Origin: Shewanella subflava
Lineage (GTDB): Bacteria > Pseudomonadota > Gammaproteobacteria > Enterobacterales > Shewanellaceae
DNA length: 64,000 nucleotides
Direction of reading: 5' to 3'
Assembly: GCF_025971955.1 (NCBI RefSeq)
Contig: NZ_JAPDMX010000033.1
Coordinates: 62,001-126,000, forward strand
Every line of letters begins with the position of its first letter. The first letter of the stretch is position 1. Position numbers and translations under genes: made by a program. The notes beneath the pieces are model-generated. The model did not search any database. It had not been told where the DNA came from and saw only the letters and a program-made list of their open reading frames with translations. Below, piece after piece: positions 19,154-28,973 of the stretch.

Positions 19154-19729
19154 CTAGTTAGGTTTTCTGGACAGCTTAAAATCACTGGCTAGCATTGCGT
19201 ATTGGTATTCATCACACCACTGTCCCTTAAACATTGTGTGTTGAATAAAGTGTCCTTCACGGCGAAATCCGATTTTTTCTAGCACACCAATACTGGCAAT
19301 ATTTAAACAATCGGTAATGGCAATCACTCTATGCCGCTCGAGCACATCAAATAAGTAATGAAGCACACAGATTAGGGCTTCAGATGCAACCGCTTTACCT
19401 TGCTGCAAGGGAGCTACGGTATACCCCACCTCGACTTGATTATCATCAACAAAATGTAATGCTATATCGCCAATAATGGCATCTGTGTTTTTATCGCAAA
19501 TGGCCATTTGATACCATTTACCCACAAGGGCAAATTGTCGGTAATCCGTTTGCTGAAACAGCTGCTGCGCATCAACAAGGGGGTAGTCAGTCCAACTTTG
19601 GTATTTGGCCACATTAGGATCATTTCGATAAGTTGCAAAAGCCATTAAATCGTCTTCTTTAAAAGCTCGAATGATAAAGCGATTGGAATACAACACAGGT
19701 GACGATAATTGCGCACGAGTAGACATCAA
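19154..19729 (-). CDS. GNAT-family N-acetyltransferase (RimJ/RimL type)
   Basis: The 191-residue protein has the GNAT acetyl-CoA fold: LYSNRFIIRAFKEDD near the start, IGDIALHF, VEVGYTVAPLQQGKAVASEAL (motif A) and IASIGVLEKIGFRREGHF (motif B). This resembles the RimJ/RimL ribosomal-protein or small-molecule acetyltransferases. Substrate is not predictable. It starts 27 nt after lolE and is probably co-transcribed with it. Confidence 0.85.
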   Translation of the reverse strand: MMSTRAQLSSPVLYSNRFIIRAFKEDDLMAFATYRNDPNVAKYQSWTDYPLVDAQQLFQQTDYRQFALVGKWYQMAICDKNTDAIIGDIALHFVDDNQVEVGYTVAPLQQGKAVASEALICVLHYLFDVLERHRVIAITDCLNIASIGVLEKIGFRREGHFIQHTMFKGQWCDEYQYAMLASDFKLSRKPN

Positions 19730-19756
19730 AGTAAATCCTAAGCTATGTATTACTAT

Positions 19757-20998
19757 TTATCGACCGGCTAGGGCTGTAGCAGGTGCAATTTTAGTTGCCT
19801 TCCAAGCAGGATAAATGGTTGCGATTAAACTCATCACCAAGCCTAGTATAATTACAAAAGCCACATCGTGCATTTGTAATTGTGATGGAAGAAAATCAAT
19901 AAAATAAATATCAGAATCTAGTAACTGAATCCCCAAAAGCGATTCAATAGCTTTAGCAATACTGCTTAATTCAAGGGCAACGACAACCCCAATTGCGCCA
20001 CCTAAACTGCAACCTAACAAACCATTTAATCCGCCCTGCATAACAAATATAGTCATGATGGCTGAGCGCTTTAATCCCATTGTCATTAAAATCGCAATTT
20101 CAGAAGCTTTATCGCGTACCGCCATCACCAAGGTAGAGACAATATTAAAACATGCAACAGCGATCACTAACGCCAATACTAAATACATCACCATTCTAAC
20201 AAGTTGAATATCCTGATATAAATGTCCTTGGGATCGTGTCCAATCATTTAGGTAAAGGTATTGCTCTTGGGCATAGCCTAAATCACGGGTAACACGGGGC
20301 GCATTAAACACATTATCCACTTGCAGACGAACCCCACTCACCCCCGTGCCGAGCTGGAGTAAATCGCTTAAATATTTAAGTGGAACATAGGCTTGAGACG
20401 CTTCGATTTCACCGCCTAAATCATACACACCACTGACGGTAAATCGATGGCTTTTAGCGGCACTTAAACGGTTGTTGTTAGCATCGGGTGTGTACATTGC
20501 CAGAGTATCGCCCACCTTCAATTGCAGTTTATTTAATAAACTTCGCCCCAAAACGATATGGTTGTCATTACCTTGCAAAGACTGCCAAGCACTGTCATCC
20601 ATATACTGCGCAATATGCGACACTTGCTGTTCATAATCGGTGTCGATACCGTTAACCACAATACCTTGAAAACCACCGGGTTTCTGCACCAAGCCTTGCA
20701 AGCGAACAAAGGGAGCAACACCGGTAATTTGAGGGATGTGTTTGGCGGTTTCAGCAATCGCCATCCAATCATCAATGGGCTCATTTACGCCGACTAATTC
20801 ACCATGAGAAATCACCCCAAGTAAACGATTTTGCAGTTCTTTTTCAAAGCCATTCATTGCCGATAACACGATAATGAGCACAGCAACACCCAACGCGATC
20901 CCCGCTGTCGATGCGAATGAAATAAAGCCAATAAAGCCGTTATTTTGTCTCGCGCGGTAAAAACGCCAACCGATTAAAAATGGTAACCATTTACTCAT
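19757..20998 (-). CDS. lolE: lipoprotein-releasing ABC transporter permease LolE
   Basis: LolE works with LolC and LolD to extract outer-membrane-bound lipoproteins from the inner membrane. The 413-residue protein has an N-terminal helix, a large periplasmic domain and three C-terminal helices (MacB/FtsX fold). GIALGVAVLIIVLSAMNGFEKELQNRLLG and the HGELVGV segment are closer to E. coli LolE than to LolC. It overlaps lolD by 8 nt. Confidence 0.92.
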   Translation of the reverse strand: MSKWLPFLIGWRFYRARQNNGFIGFISFASTAGIALGVAVLIIVLSAMNGFEKELQNRLLGVISHGELVGVNEPIDDWMAIAETAKHIPQITGVAPFVRLQGLVQKPGGFQGIVVNGIDTDYEQQVSHIAQYMDDSAWQSLQGNDNHIVLGRSLLNKLQLKVGDTLAMYTPDANNNRLSAAKSHRFTVSGVYDLGGEIEASQAYVPLKYLSDLLQLGTGVSGVRLQVDNVFNAPRVTRDLGYAQEQYLYLNDWTRSQGHLYQDIQLVRMVMYLVLALVIAVACFNIVSTLVMAVRDKASEIAILMTMGLKRSAIMTIFVMQGGLNGLLGCSLGGAIGVVVALELSSIAKAIESLLGIQLLDSDIYFIDFLPSQLQMHDVAFVIILGLVMSLIATIYPAWKATKIAPATALAGR

Positions 20999-21698
20999 TA
21001 ACGTTACCTACTGCTACCTGTAACACACCGTCTTTCATGGTTAATTGTCGGTCCATTTTGGCTGCTAGTTTGTGATCATGGGTTACCACAACAAAAGCGG
21101 TTCCAAACTGCAGGGCTAATTCACGGATCAATTGATAAACCGTTTCACCGCTTGTGGCATCTAAGTTACCCGTAGGTTCATCCGCCAACACCAATTTTGG
21201 TTGATTGATTAAGGCTCTGGCGATGGCAACGCGTTGTCTTTCACCGCCCGATAATTGCGCAGGAATATGTTGCAGTCTGTGCCCGAGACCTACGCGCTCT
21301 AACAACACTTTTGCGTTAGCTAATGATTGCTGCTTGTCTTTTCCTTGAATAAAAGCCGGCATCGCCACATTTTCAATTGCACTGAACTCAGGCAAAAGAT
21401 GGTGGAATTGATAAATAAAACCTAAGTCTTCATTTCGCAATTTAGCTTGTTTAGCCGCAGATAATTGGTAAATGTCAGCACCATCGAGTAACACTTGTCC
21501 GTCACTTGGGGTATCTAAGGTGCCCATTAAATGCAGCAAAGTACTTTTACCTGAACCCGAGCTGCCCACAATGGCTAACTGCTCCCCTTTAAATACCTCA
21601 AGATTGACGTCTTTAAGTACCTGCGTGGTCACTTCGCCGTCATGATAATGTTTACTGACATGATTAACTTGCAGTAATACTTGTTTGGTCTGTGTCAT
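20991..21698 (-). CDS. lolD: lipoprotein-releasing ABC transporter ATPase LolD
   Basis: LolD is the ATPase of LolCDE. The 235-residue protein has Walker A (GSSGSGKST), the Q-loop segment GFIYQFHHLLPEFSAIENVAMP, signature LSGGERQR and Walker B LVLADEPTGNLD. The FHHLLPEFSA stretch is characteristic of LolD. It is positioned between lolC and lolE with overlapping start and stop codons on both sides. Confidence 0.95.
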   Translation of the reverse strand: MTQTKQVLLQVNHVSKHYHDGEVTTQVLKDVNLEVFKGEQLAIVGSSGSGKSTLLHLMGTLDTPSDGQVLLDGADIYQLSAAKQAKLRNEDLGFIYQFHHLLPEFSAIENVAMPAFIQGKDKQQSLANAKVLLERVGLGHRLQHIPAQLSGGERQRVAIARALINQPKLVLADEPTGNLDATSGETVYQLIRELALQFGTAFVVVTHDHKLAAKMDRQLTMKDGVLQVAVGNVNE

Positions 21699-22960
21699 TA
21701 TTCGTATCTCAATGCAGTAGCGGGTTGAACCTTAGCGGCGCGCAACGCTGGATAAATAGTGGCGATCAGGGTAATGAATAAGGTGCCCATCACAATCACT
21801 GTCAATTGTGCCAGTGATAATTGCACAGGCAGGTTTTGACCTGCGCCAAGAATAGATATACCTAATGTAGATAAAATTTCATTTAAATTAAGCGTCAGCA
21901 CAATGCCGGTTAAAGTCCCTATCACTAGGCCTAGAACGGCATTCAGTGACCCTTGAACAATAAAAATGTTCATCACGGCTGCAGTCGAAAGGCCTTGGGT
22001 TTTTAATACCGCAACATCAGTGGTTTTATCGACAACCATCATCACAAGAGCTGACACAATATTAAATGCCGCAACCGCAACAATTAAACTCAGCATCAGG
22101 GACATCATATTTTTTTCCATTTTGACGGCAGCAAATAGATGGCCAAAGTCGGCGCGCCAATCACGGCTAGTCACTTCCACACCTCGCTGGTTTAAGGTAT
22201 CTGTGATTAACGGCGTAATGCTGGCTACATTAAAAGGATCGTTTAGATAAACCCGTAATTCAGAAATCACCTCTGGGTTTTGGCGCATCAAGCGACGCGC
22301 ATCTTGATAATGCACATAAGCCACCGAGGCATCGACCTGTGCGCCCATTTCAAACACGCCAGCCACCTTAAATTTGCGTTGACTCGGCACAGGTCCCAGT
22401 GGGGAATAAACCACGCCATCACCACTTAAAATACGAATTTCATCATCAGGTTTAACGCCTAGCTTTCTCGCCAGCTCGCTGCCTAATACAATGGCATAGC
22501 TTCCTGGCGTCAGGGCATCGAACGCACTTGAGTAAGTGTGAGAAATAATACTGGATAACCCCTGCTCCAGTTCAGGGTATACCCCTAATACTTGAGCCGC
22601 AGCAATGTTTGAACTGGATTGCAACATCCCCTGAGTGGTTGCGCTAGGGACAATTCCCAAAATGTCATGTTGTAACCGCGTGTCTTGTTTGACGGATAAA
22701 ACACTGGCTTGCCAGTCGTCAAAACCAGCGTCATTAATAAGAGTAAGTTGTGGCACAGCCCCTAATATACGGTTTTTAAGTTGGCCTTCAAGACCATTCA
22801 TGACTGAACTGACAACAATCAACGCCGCCACACCTAAAAAAATGCCCGACACGGCAAACAAAGTAATAAATGAAGCAAAGGCATTGGCTTTACGTGCGCG
22901 CCAATAGCGATACCCCACAAAAAAAGAAAATCCAAAATTCATATACAATTTGTCATCCAC
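21698..22960 (-). CDS. lolC: lipoprotein-releasing ABC transporter permease LolC
   Basis: The 420-residue protein is the first gene of lolCDE. It has the same topology as LolE, with GIFLGVAALIVVSSVMNGLEGQLKNRILG after the first helix, KMEKNMMSLMLSLIVAVAAFNI and VDKTTDVAVLKTQGLS, which match E. coli LolC. The ATG at 22960 or the one at 22942 may be used; neither has a strong ribosome binding site. The 138 nt divergent gap to the PilZ-domain gene should hold both promoters. Confidence 0.9.
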   Translation of the reverse strand: MDDKLYMNFGFSFFVGYRYWRARKANAFASFITLFAVSGIFLGVAALIVVSSVMNGLEGQLKNRILGAVPQLTLINDAGFDDWQASVLSVKQDTRLQHDILGIVPSATTQGMLQSSSNIAAAQVLGVYPELEQGLSSIISHTYSSAFDALTPGSYAIVLGSELARKLGVKPDDEIRILSGDGVVYSPLGPVPSQRKFKVAGVFEMGAQVDASVAYVHYQDARRLMRQNPEVISELRVYLNDPFNVASITPLITDTLNQRGVEVTSRDWRADFGHLFAAVKMEKNMMSLMLSLIVAVAAFNIVSALVMMVVDKTTDVAVLKTQGLSTAAVMNIFIVQGSLNAVLGLVIGTLTGIVLTLNLNEILSTLGISILGAGQNLPVQLSLAQLTVIVMGTLFITLIATIYPALRAAKVQPATALRYE

Positions 22961-23098
22961 TGCCGTATTTCGGGCGTATATTGGTTATATCTGAGTCAAA
23001 AACTATGCTAAAACTGGCCTTAAAAGCTTATGACTTGCTAAACCATCAAGTTGGGCACGATAATAGGGGTATTAGTTTGATAAATAAAGAGGCAAACC

Positions 23099-23704
23099 TT
23101 GATAAACGATAGCAATTCTTATTTTAGCGTGCCTCACCAATTCAATGTTTATCTTAATGCTTGGGATAAACAACGCCCGATCCCTGACGATAACCAATTA
23201 CGGCAAATGCAATCGACGGGGTTAAAGCTTTTATCCGAGGTGAAAGCACTAGAGGCTAACTGCTTAATGCAATTACGCCAACTAGACAGCGAAACCAAAT
23301 CCATTGTCGAATTTTTGAAACTGCAATCGCGTAAAGTGGATTTAGTGTTACAGCACGTGTTAGAAAAAGAGACCCAAACGGGTCAACAATATCAAGGGCT
23401 TCAATTTGGTGGCAGTGGTTTAAGTATTCAGTCGACTACCCCAATAGAAGTGGGATCTATTTTTAGCTGTCATATGTATCTTCACGCAGAGGTTGTTGCG
23501 GTATTGTGCATCTGTGAAGTCACTGGCGCTAAGCAAGTCGAAGCACAAGCGCTTGACCTGACACCAGCCTCACCTTTATGGCATATCGAACTCACATATA
23601 TTCAAATTTTAGACGAAGATATCGAGCAATTAGTGAAAGCCAGCTTAAATGTGCAACAAAAAATGCTTAAACTGCGTAAGCAGCAACGTAATGACAATCT
23701 GTAA
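23099..23704 (+). CDS. PilZ-domain protein upstream of mfd
   Basis: The start is a TTG at 23099 preceded by AGAGG at 7 nt, giving a 201-residue protein. The first ~90 residues look helical; residues ~95-185 resemble a PilZ barrel (LQFGGSGLSIQSTTPIEVGSIF) with the small-residue turn of the domain. The arginine pair of the RxxxR motif is not evident before it, so cyclic-di-GMP binding is doubtful. It runs into mfd after 28 nt. Function is not known. Confidence 0.7.
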   Translation: MINDSNSYFSVPHQFNVYLNAWDKQRPIPDDNQLRQMQSTGLKLLSEVKALEANCLMQLRQLDSETKSIVEFLKLQSRKVDLVLQHVLEKETQTGQQYQGLQFGGSGLSIQSTTPIEVGSIFSCHMYLHAEVVAVLCICEVTGAKQVEAQALDLTPASPLWHIELTYIQILDEDIEQLVKASLNVQQKMLKLRKQQRNDNL

Positions 23705-23732
23705 GTTTTCTTAATACAAGTTAATCAATTTC

Positions 23733-26700
23733 ATGAAGCAATTTAGTGTAACTGCCCCGCCAAGTGTCAAAAAAGGCCAACATCAGCAAATTCTATCTAC
23801 GCTAGGCGGTGTTTCGCAAGCGCTGACAGTGGCAAACTTAATTAACCAACATTCAGGCACTAGTCTGGTCGTTACCCACGACACGCCAAGTGCGCTGGCA
23901 TTAGAAGCCGAATTAAGTTATTTACTGGCTAATTCAACGGTCAATGTCTGTTTATTTCCCGATCGTGAAACTTTGCCGTATGACAGTTTTTCCCCGCATC
24001 AGGATCTGATTTCGCAGCGTCTTGAATCGTTAGCACAAATCAGCCAAAGCAGCCATAACGTGGTCATTGTGCCGGTTAACACCTTGATGGTGCGCTTGCC
24101 ACCCAAGTCTTTTTTAACCGCCAACGTTATGATTTTGAAAAAAGGCGATATTTATAGTCTTGATCAAGTACGTCAACACCTTACCGACACTGGCTACCAT
24201 ATTGTTGATCAAGTGTACGAGCATGGCGAGTTCGCCATCCGTGGTTCAATTATTGATATTTTCCCAACAGGATCAAAAGAACCGTTACGAATTGAGTTAT
24301 TCGATGACGAGGTTGAATCAATTCGCTTTTTCGATGTAGATACCCAGCGCTCAGGCATGGCGCTTGAACATATTCGCATGTTGCCAGCCAAAGAATTTCC
24401 AACAGACAGCGCCGCAATTGAAGGGTTTAGATTACGCTATCGTCGCCGTTTTGAAGTGATATCAAAAGAAGCTGAGTCAGTCTATCAACTGGTTAGCCGT
24501 AATCTAATGCCTGCCGGTATTGAAAATTATTTGCCGTTATTTTTTGATGACAGTGCATCACTATTTGATTATTTACCACAGCAAAGCCAGCTCATTACAC
24601 TCGGTGATATTGATAAGGCCTGCGAACAACACTTAAACGAAGTGCATAGTCGCTATGAAGATCGCCGTGTTGACCCCCTCAGGCCGTTACTTGAGCCAAA
24701 AGAGCTGTATTTATTAACTGAGCAATTATTTGCCGCATTTAAGCCTATGCCGCGCAGTCAATTTATTCAGGCAACCGTCACGGCTGATGGACAACTAGAT
24801 GCAGAATTGCTCCCTAAAACGGCACAAATGGTGAAAGCTAAACCAATTGGTGATATCAATGCCAACCATAAGCTTAAACAACCCATGCAGGCATTACAGG
24901 ACTACAGCCAAAAGCAGCCGCAAATGCTCTTTGTCGCAGAGTCTGAAGGTCGGCGCGAAGCACTGGTAGAATTACTGGCCAAAATAGGCATTAAACCCAA
25001 ATTATTCAAGCATATTGATGATTATATTAGTGCCAAAGACTTTGTGGGGTTAATTGTATCGCCATTATCACGAGGTTGTGAGCTTGAACTTGGCGCTAAA
25101 GGTAAAGTCAGTATTATTTGTGAAACTGAACTCTTCGGTCACCGTATTTCACAGCAACGCCGCCGTGAAAAACAAAAACAGGTTAGTTCAGATGTTTTAG
25201 TCAAAAACTTAGCCGAATTAAAAGTAGGTCAACCTATAGTTCACTTAGAGCACGGCATTGCACTTTATCAGGGTTTAGAAACCCTTGATACCGGTGGTTT
25301 AGTGGCTGAGTATTTAAAGTTAGAGTATGCCGGCGGCGATAAATTATATGTCCCAGTATCGTCATTACACCTTATCAGCCGCTACAGTGTTGGTAATGAT
25401 GACAATACCCAACTGAATAAATTGGGCAATGAAACGTGGGCCAAAGCGAAGAAAAAAGCTATCGAGCGTATTCGTGATGTCGCCGCTGAGTTATTAGATG
25501 TTTATGCCCGTCGCCAATCCAGACCCGGTGAAGCATTGTCGTTAGATGAAGATGAATACGCCGTTTTTGCCCAAGGTTTTCCGTTTGAAGAAACTGTCGA
25601 TCAAGAAAGTGCCATTCATGCTGTATTAGCGGATTTACAAGCGCCGATGGCAATGGATAGATTAGTGTGTGGTGATGTTGGCTTTGGTAAAACCGAAGTT
25701 GCCATGCGCGCTGCGTTTGTGGCCGTCAATGCAGGAAAACAGGTGGTGGTACTTGTGCCAACCACCCTGCTGGCGCAACAACATTATGAAAACTTTAAAG
25801 ACCGCTTTGCGGATTGGCCGATTGTGATAGAAGTGATGTCACGCTTCAAAAGCGCCAAGGAACAAAGCCAAGTTGTCGAAGACTTGGGCAAAGGTAAAGT
25901 GGATATTGTGATTGGTACCCACAAACTCCTCACCGCAGAGGCCAACTTCGATAATCTTGGCTTATTGATTATTGATGAAGAACATCGATTTGGTGTGCGC
26001 CAAAAAGAAAAAATCAAAGCCCTGCGTGCCAATGTTGATATTTTAACCTTAACTGCAACACCTATTCCTCGTACTTTGAATATGGCCATGTCTGGCATGC
26101 GTGACTTATCCATTATTGCCACGCCACCCGCCAAACGTTTAGCGGTTAAAACCTTCGTGCGTGAGTACGACATTGCCACAGTAAGAGAAGCAATATTGCG
26201 CGAAATTTTACGTGGTGGTCAGGTGTATTACTTGCACAATAACGTTGAAACCATTGAAAAAGCCGCTCAGGAAATTCGTGACATTATTCCTGAAGCGCGT
26301 GTTGTCACTGCACATGGACAAATGCGCGAACGTGACTTAGAAAAGGTCATGTCTGATTTTTACCATCAAAGGTTTAACGTGCTGGTGTGTACAACCATCA
26401 TTGAAACAGGCATTGATGTGCCCAGCGCCAACACCATTTTAATCCACCGCGCCGATATGTTTGGTCTGGCCCAGTTACATCAATTACGCGGTCGTGTGGG
26501 ACGTTCCCATCATCAGGCATATGCGTACATGATGACGCCGCATCCTAAACGCATGACAGCCGATGCGCGTAAGCGGCTAGAAGCCATTGATGCACTAGAA
26601 GATTTGGGCGCAGGCTTTTTACTGGCCACTCAAGATCTTGAAATACGCGGTGCTGGCGAATTACTCGGTGATGAGCAAAGCGGCCATATCAGCAAAATCG

Positions 26701-27242
26701 GTTTTAGCCTCTATATGGAAATGCTAGAGTCCGCCGTTAAAGCGTTAAAAGAAGGTAAAGAGCCCTCATTGGCTTATATGATGAACGCCATATGCGATAT
26801 CGATTTACGCATCGCCGCCCTGCTACCTGAAGATTATGTCAGTGATGTGAATATGCGATTATCATTGTACAAGCGAATTGCTAATTGTGACTCCGAACGC
26901 ATGATTGATGAACTTAAAGTCGAGTTTATCGACCGTTTCGGTATGTTGCCCGATCCTACTCGCAATTTAATGGATATTACCTTATACAAGCATCAAGCGA
27001 CAGAGCTCGGATTACAGCGAATTGAGATGCATGCCAAAGGAGGTAGCATCGAATTTGGGCCACAACATAAAATCGATCCCATGTTTATCATCGATTTGTT
27101 GCAAAAGCAGCCACAAATCTATCGAATGGATGGGCCAAATAAGTTAAAGTTCACCATTCCAGCTGAAACAAGTAAAGAGCGCCTGGGATTGTTAAAAACC
27201 TTACTTGAACAGCTTGCTAAACATCAAACTGGAGAGCAATAG
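23733..27242 (+). CDS. mfd: transcription-repair coupling factor Mfd
   Basis: Mfd displaces stalled RNA polymerase and recruits UvrA. The 1169-residue protein has the UvrB-homology N-terminal modules, an RNA-polymerase-interacting domain (PIVHLEHGIALYQGLE), and RecG-like translocase motifs: DRLVCGDVGFGKTEVA, LVPTTLLAQQHYENF, IIDEEHRFGV, LTATPIPRTL and QLRGRVGRS. A C-terminal TRCF domain follows. Length is slightly above E. coli (1148). The stop codon shares one base with the GTG of the next gene. Confidence 0.97.
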   Translation: MKQFSVTAPPSVKKGQHQQILSTLGGVSQALTVANLINQHSGTSLVVTHDTPSALALEAELSYLLANSTVNVCLFPDRETLPYDSFSPHQDLISQRLESLAQISQSSHNVVIVPVNTLMVRLPPKSFLTANVMILKKGDIYSLDQVRQHLTDTGYHIVDQVYEHGEFAIRGSIIDIFPTGSKEPLRIELFDDEVESIRFFDVDTQRSGMALEHIRMLPAKEFPTDSAAIEGFRLRYRRRFEVISKEAESVYQLVSRNLMPAGIENYLPLFFDDSASLFDYLPQQSQLITLGDIDKACEQHLNEVHSRYEDRRVDPLRPLLEPKELYLLTEQLFAAFKPMPRSQFIQATVTADGQLDAELLPKTAQMVKAKPIGDINANHKLKQPMQALQDYSQKQPQMLFVAESEGRREALVELLAKIGIKPKLFKHIDDYISAKDFVGLIVSPLSRGCELELGAKGKVSIICETELFGHRISQQRRREKQKQVSSDVLVKNLAELKVGQPIVHLEHGIALYQGLETLDTGGLVAEYLKLEYAGGDKLYVPVSSLHLISRYSVGNDDNTQLNKLGNETWAKAKKKAIERIRDVAAELLDVYARRQSRPGEALSLDEDEYAVFAQGFPFEETVDQESAIHAVLADLQAPMAMDRLVCGDVGFGKTEVAMRAAFVAVNAGKQVVVLVPTTLLAQQHYENFKDRFADWPIVIEVMSRFKSAKEQSQVVEDLGKGKVDIVIGTHKLLTAEANFDNLGLLIIDEEHRFGVRQKEKIKALRANVDILTLTATPIPRTLNMAMSGMRDLSIIATPPAKRLAVKTFVREYDIATVREAILREILRGGQVYYLHNNVETIEKAAQEIRDIIPEARVVTAHGQMRERDLEKVMSDFYHQRFNVLVCTTIIETGIDVPSANTILIHRADMFGLAQLHQLRGRVGRSHHQAYAYMMTPHPKRMTADARKRLEAIDALEDLGAGFLLATQDLEIRGAGELLGDEQSGHISKIGFSLYMEMLESAVKALKEGKEPSLAYMMNAICDIDLRIAALLPEDYVSDVNMRLSLYKRIANCDSERMIDELKVEFIDRFGMLPDPTRNLMDITLYKHQATELGLQRIEMHAKGGSIEFGPQHKIDPMFIIDLLQKQPQIYRMDGPNKLKFTIPAETSKERLGLLKTLLEQLAKHQTGEQ

Positions 27243-28285
27243 TGCTTCGTAAAATAGTGATAGCAATGGCAACGCTCGGTGCGTTGTCTATATCAGCTCA
27301 AACCAAGGCGGATACTTGGTTTGAAGTGGAAGTGTTTATATTTGAGCGAGACAGCCAATCATTAGAGCAATGGATCAACACTCCAGCGCTGCAAATTAAT
27401 GAACAAGCAGTCGACTTTATCACGCCATTAATTAGCACCGACATCACTGGTGTGGCAGCAAGCTTAAGCGGCTGTACCTCCAATGATTGGTCCACTGACA
27501 TAACCTCAGACTGTAATACGCCGTTAACCAGTAGCACAGTCCGCAGCCATCCTAGTCAGGTTCCCGTTGAAATTGCAGCGTCTAGTCCGCAACAGGCCTA
27601 CTTGAACCAAGGTCCGCTGCTATTAGCACAAAGCCAAAGTCGATTTAAAGATATTATCAGAACGGTTAGTCGCGAACGCAACGTAAAACCGATAGTGCAT
27701 TTAACTTGGCAGCAAAATATGCAGTCAAAACGTTACGCCAAAGCGGTACGTATTTTGGGTGGTAAAGATTATTCTAAGCAATTTGACTACCACGGCCAGC
27801 AAGTCAGTAACCAAAGCAATAGTGCCCCAACTTATCAATTATCAATGAGTGATTATTCAACGCTAGGTAATATGATGCAAACCGAACAAGTTAAACCCGT
27901 ATGGGAGCTTGATGGCACAATCAACATTTATTTAAGTCATTATTTATATATTGAAAATAACTTGGCATTGCGTAAGCCAACACAAAAACTTGTCGAGTCA
28001 AATCGCAGTGAGTTTAATCAATTTGATGCGGTGAATATGCAAGTCGAAAAGACCATGCAGCCGTTTTTGCAGACTATTCCTTTGACTCAAAATCGTCGTG
28101 TCCGTAGCGGTGAAATCCATTATTTTGATCACCCGCAAATGGGTATTGTGATGCAAATCAGAAAAATGGCTCAACCCACCATGGTCAAACCGATTGATTT
28201 AGGTGAGCCAACACAGCAAATTCAGCCACAACCAGAGCAATCTCAAACCTTTCAATCAGGTGTGATCCAACCCTATTCTCAATAA
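27242..28285 (+). CDS. csiV: CsiV-family secreted protein
   Basis: The GTG start overlaps the mfd stop by one base. The 347-residue protein has a signal peptide with likely cleavage after TKA (about residue 23), then WFEVEVFIFERDS, and a C-terminal segment with RRVRSGEIHYFDHPQMGIVMQI. This resembles CsiV of Vibrio cholerae, a periplasmic partner of LpoA/PBP1A encoded next to mfd. The name rests on context and remembered family sequence. An intrinsic terminator follows at 28308. Confidence 0.7.
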   Translation: MLRKIVIAMATLGALSISAQTKADTWFEVEVFIFERDSQSLEQWINTPALQINEQAVDFITPLISTDITGVAASLSGCTSNDWSTDITSDCNTPLTSSTVRSHPSQVPVEIAASSPQQAYLNQGPLLLAQSQSRFKDIIRTVSRERNVKPIVHLTWQQNMQSKRYAKAVRILGGKDYSKQFDYHGQQVSNQSNSAPTYQLSMSDYSTLGNMMQTEQVKPVWELDGTINIYLSHYLYIENNLALRKPTQKLVESNRSEFNQFDAVNMQVEKTMQPFLQTIPLTQNRRVRSGEIHYFDHPQMGIVMQIRKMAQPTMVKPIDLGEPTQQIQPQPEQSQTFQSGVIQPYSQ

Positions 28286-28307
28286 ATGAAGTGAGTTAAT
28301 ACGCATT

Positions 28308-28335
28308 AAACCGAAGTCTTCTTCGGTTTTTTTAT
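28308..28335 (+). terminator. intrinsic terminator after csiV
   Basis: AAACCGAAG (28308-28316), loop TCTT and CTTCGGTTT (28321-28329) form a perfect stem followed by a T-tract. A repeat element begins inside or just after the T-tract at 28339. Confidence 0.9.
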
Positions 28336-28338
28336 TTT

Positions 28339-28573
28339 CAGCCCTAAACCACCGATTTCAGTGGGGATTATCATCAATTTGGTTCTGCCTGAAGTAGGTT
28401 CAATGGTATTGAGGTATAACTCAAGTGATACGTGAACTTTGCTAATGTTGGTACAAGTTTCTAAATCAAGAACGATTTAGTAGGGCCTCGGCGTCTTGTG
28501 AACGCACGGTAGGAAAGCTCCCTTTTAGGGAGTGATATCAAAGCCACCTTCTTCAGAAGGTAGTTCTTTTACA
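28339..28573 (+). mobile_element. non-autonomous IS200/IS605-like repeat, copy 1
   Basis: The 235 bp segment begins CAGCCCTAAACCACC and ends with an imperfect hairpin, CCACCTTCTTCAGAAGGT, then TTCTTTTACA. It aligns along its length with 58938-59187 in the same orientation, sharing TTATCATCAATT, TTCTAAATCA, CGGCGTCTTGT, AACGCACG and TTTTAGGGAGTGATATCA. There are hairpins at both ends, no terminal inverted repeats and no transposase gene, as in IS200/IS605-derived palindrome-ended elements. That family assignment is inference. Confidence 0.6.
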
Positions 28574-28646
28574 AGCAAAATACAATTAGTGTGACGGAAC
28601 AATCATGTGCAAAACCACATTCTTATTTGGCATTTTATTGAGGTAA

Positions 28647-28674
28647 TAAAAAAGCGGCTACCAAAGATAGCCGC
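28647..28674 (-). terminator. leftward intrinsic terminator in the nagZ 3' region
   Basis: GCGGCTA (28654-28660) and TAGCCGC (28668-28674) form a stem, and the A-run at 28647-28653 is a T-tract on the minus strand. It is 300 nt beyond the nagZ stop codon, which implies either a long 3' untranslated region or an extra short transcript. Confidence 0.75.
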
Positions 28675-28973
28675 CTGCAAAAATTGCATAAAACAGTAAA
28701 ATATGACATTGAAGATAACATAAGAATCGCATTTCAAACGCTATCTGTATCAATTTGTATCATAGGTGTGTGTTTTTTGCCATATATTGTCTTTATTCGC
28801 TTATCAAGTGCTGCAAAAACAAACTAAATTCGCCACTTTTATGCTGATTTCTCTTTCAAAGTATTTTTACCTGCATATAAAGAACAGATAAAAACTAAGC
28901 GCTACTTTAAGCTATTCTGGACAATTAAGATTCTTCGCAAACACCTAACGACCAGCAATAAACCGAGTAAAAG
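28675..28973. other. AT-rich stretch between nagZ and its terminator
   Basis: I see no convincing ORF on either strand in these 300 bases and no clear promoter. If nagZ reads through to the terminator at 28647, this is an unusually long 3' untranslated region. Confidence 0.4.

Noticed and set aside
23733-27242. Frameshift or domain loss in mfd
   Set aside because: The reading frame is complete and all expected motifs are present in order; the small length difference from E. coli is normal.
28339-28573. Riboswitch or leader RNA downstream of csiV
   Set aside because: A second copy lies in an unrelated place (58938-59187), also behind a terminator, which points to a mobile repeat.
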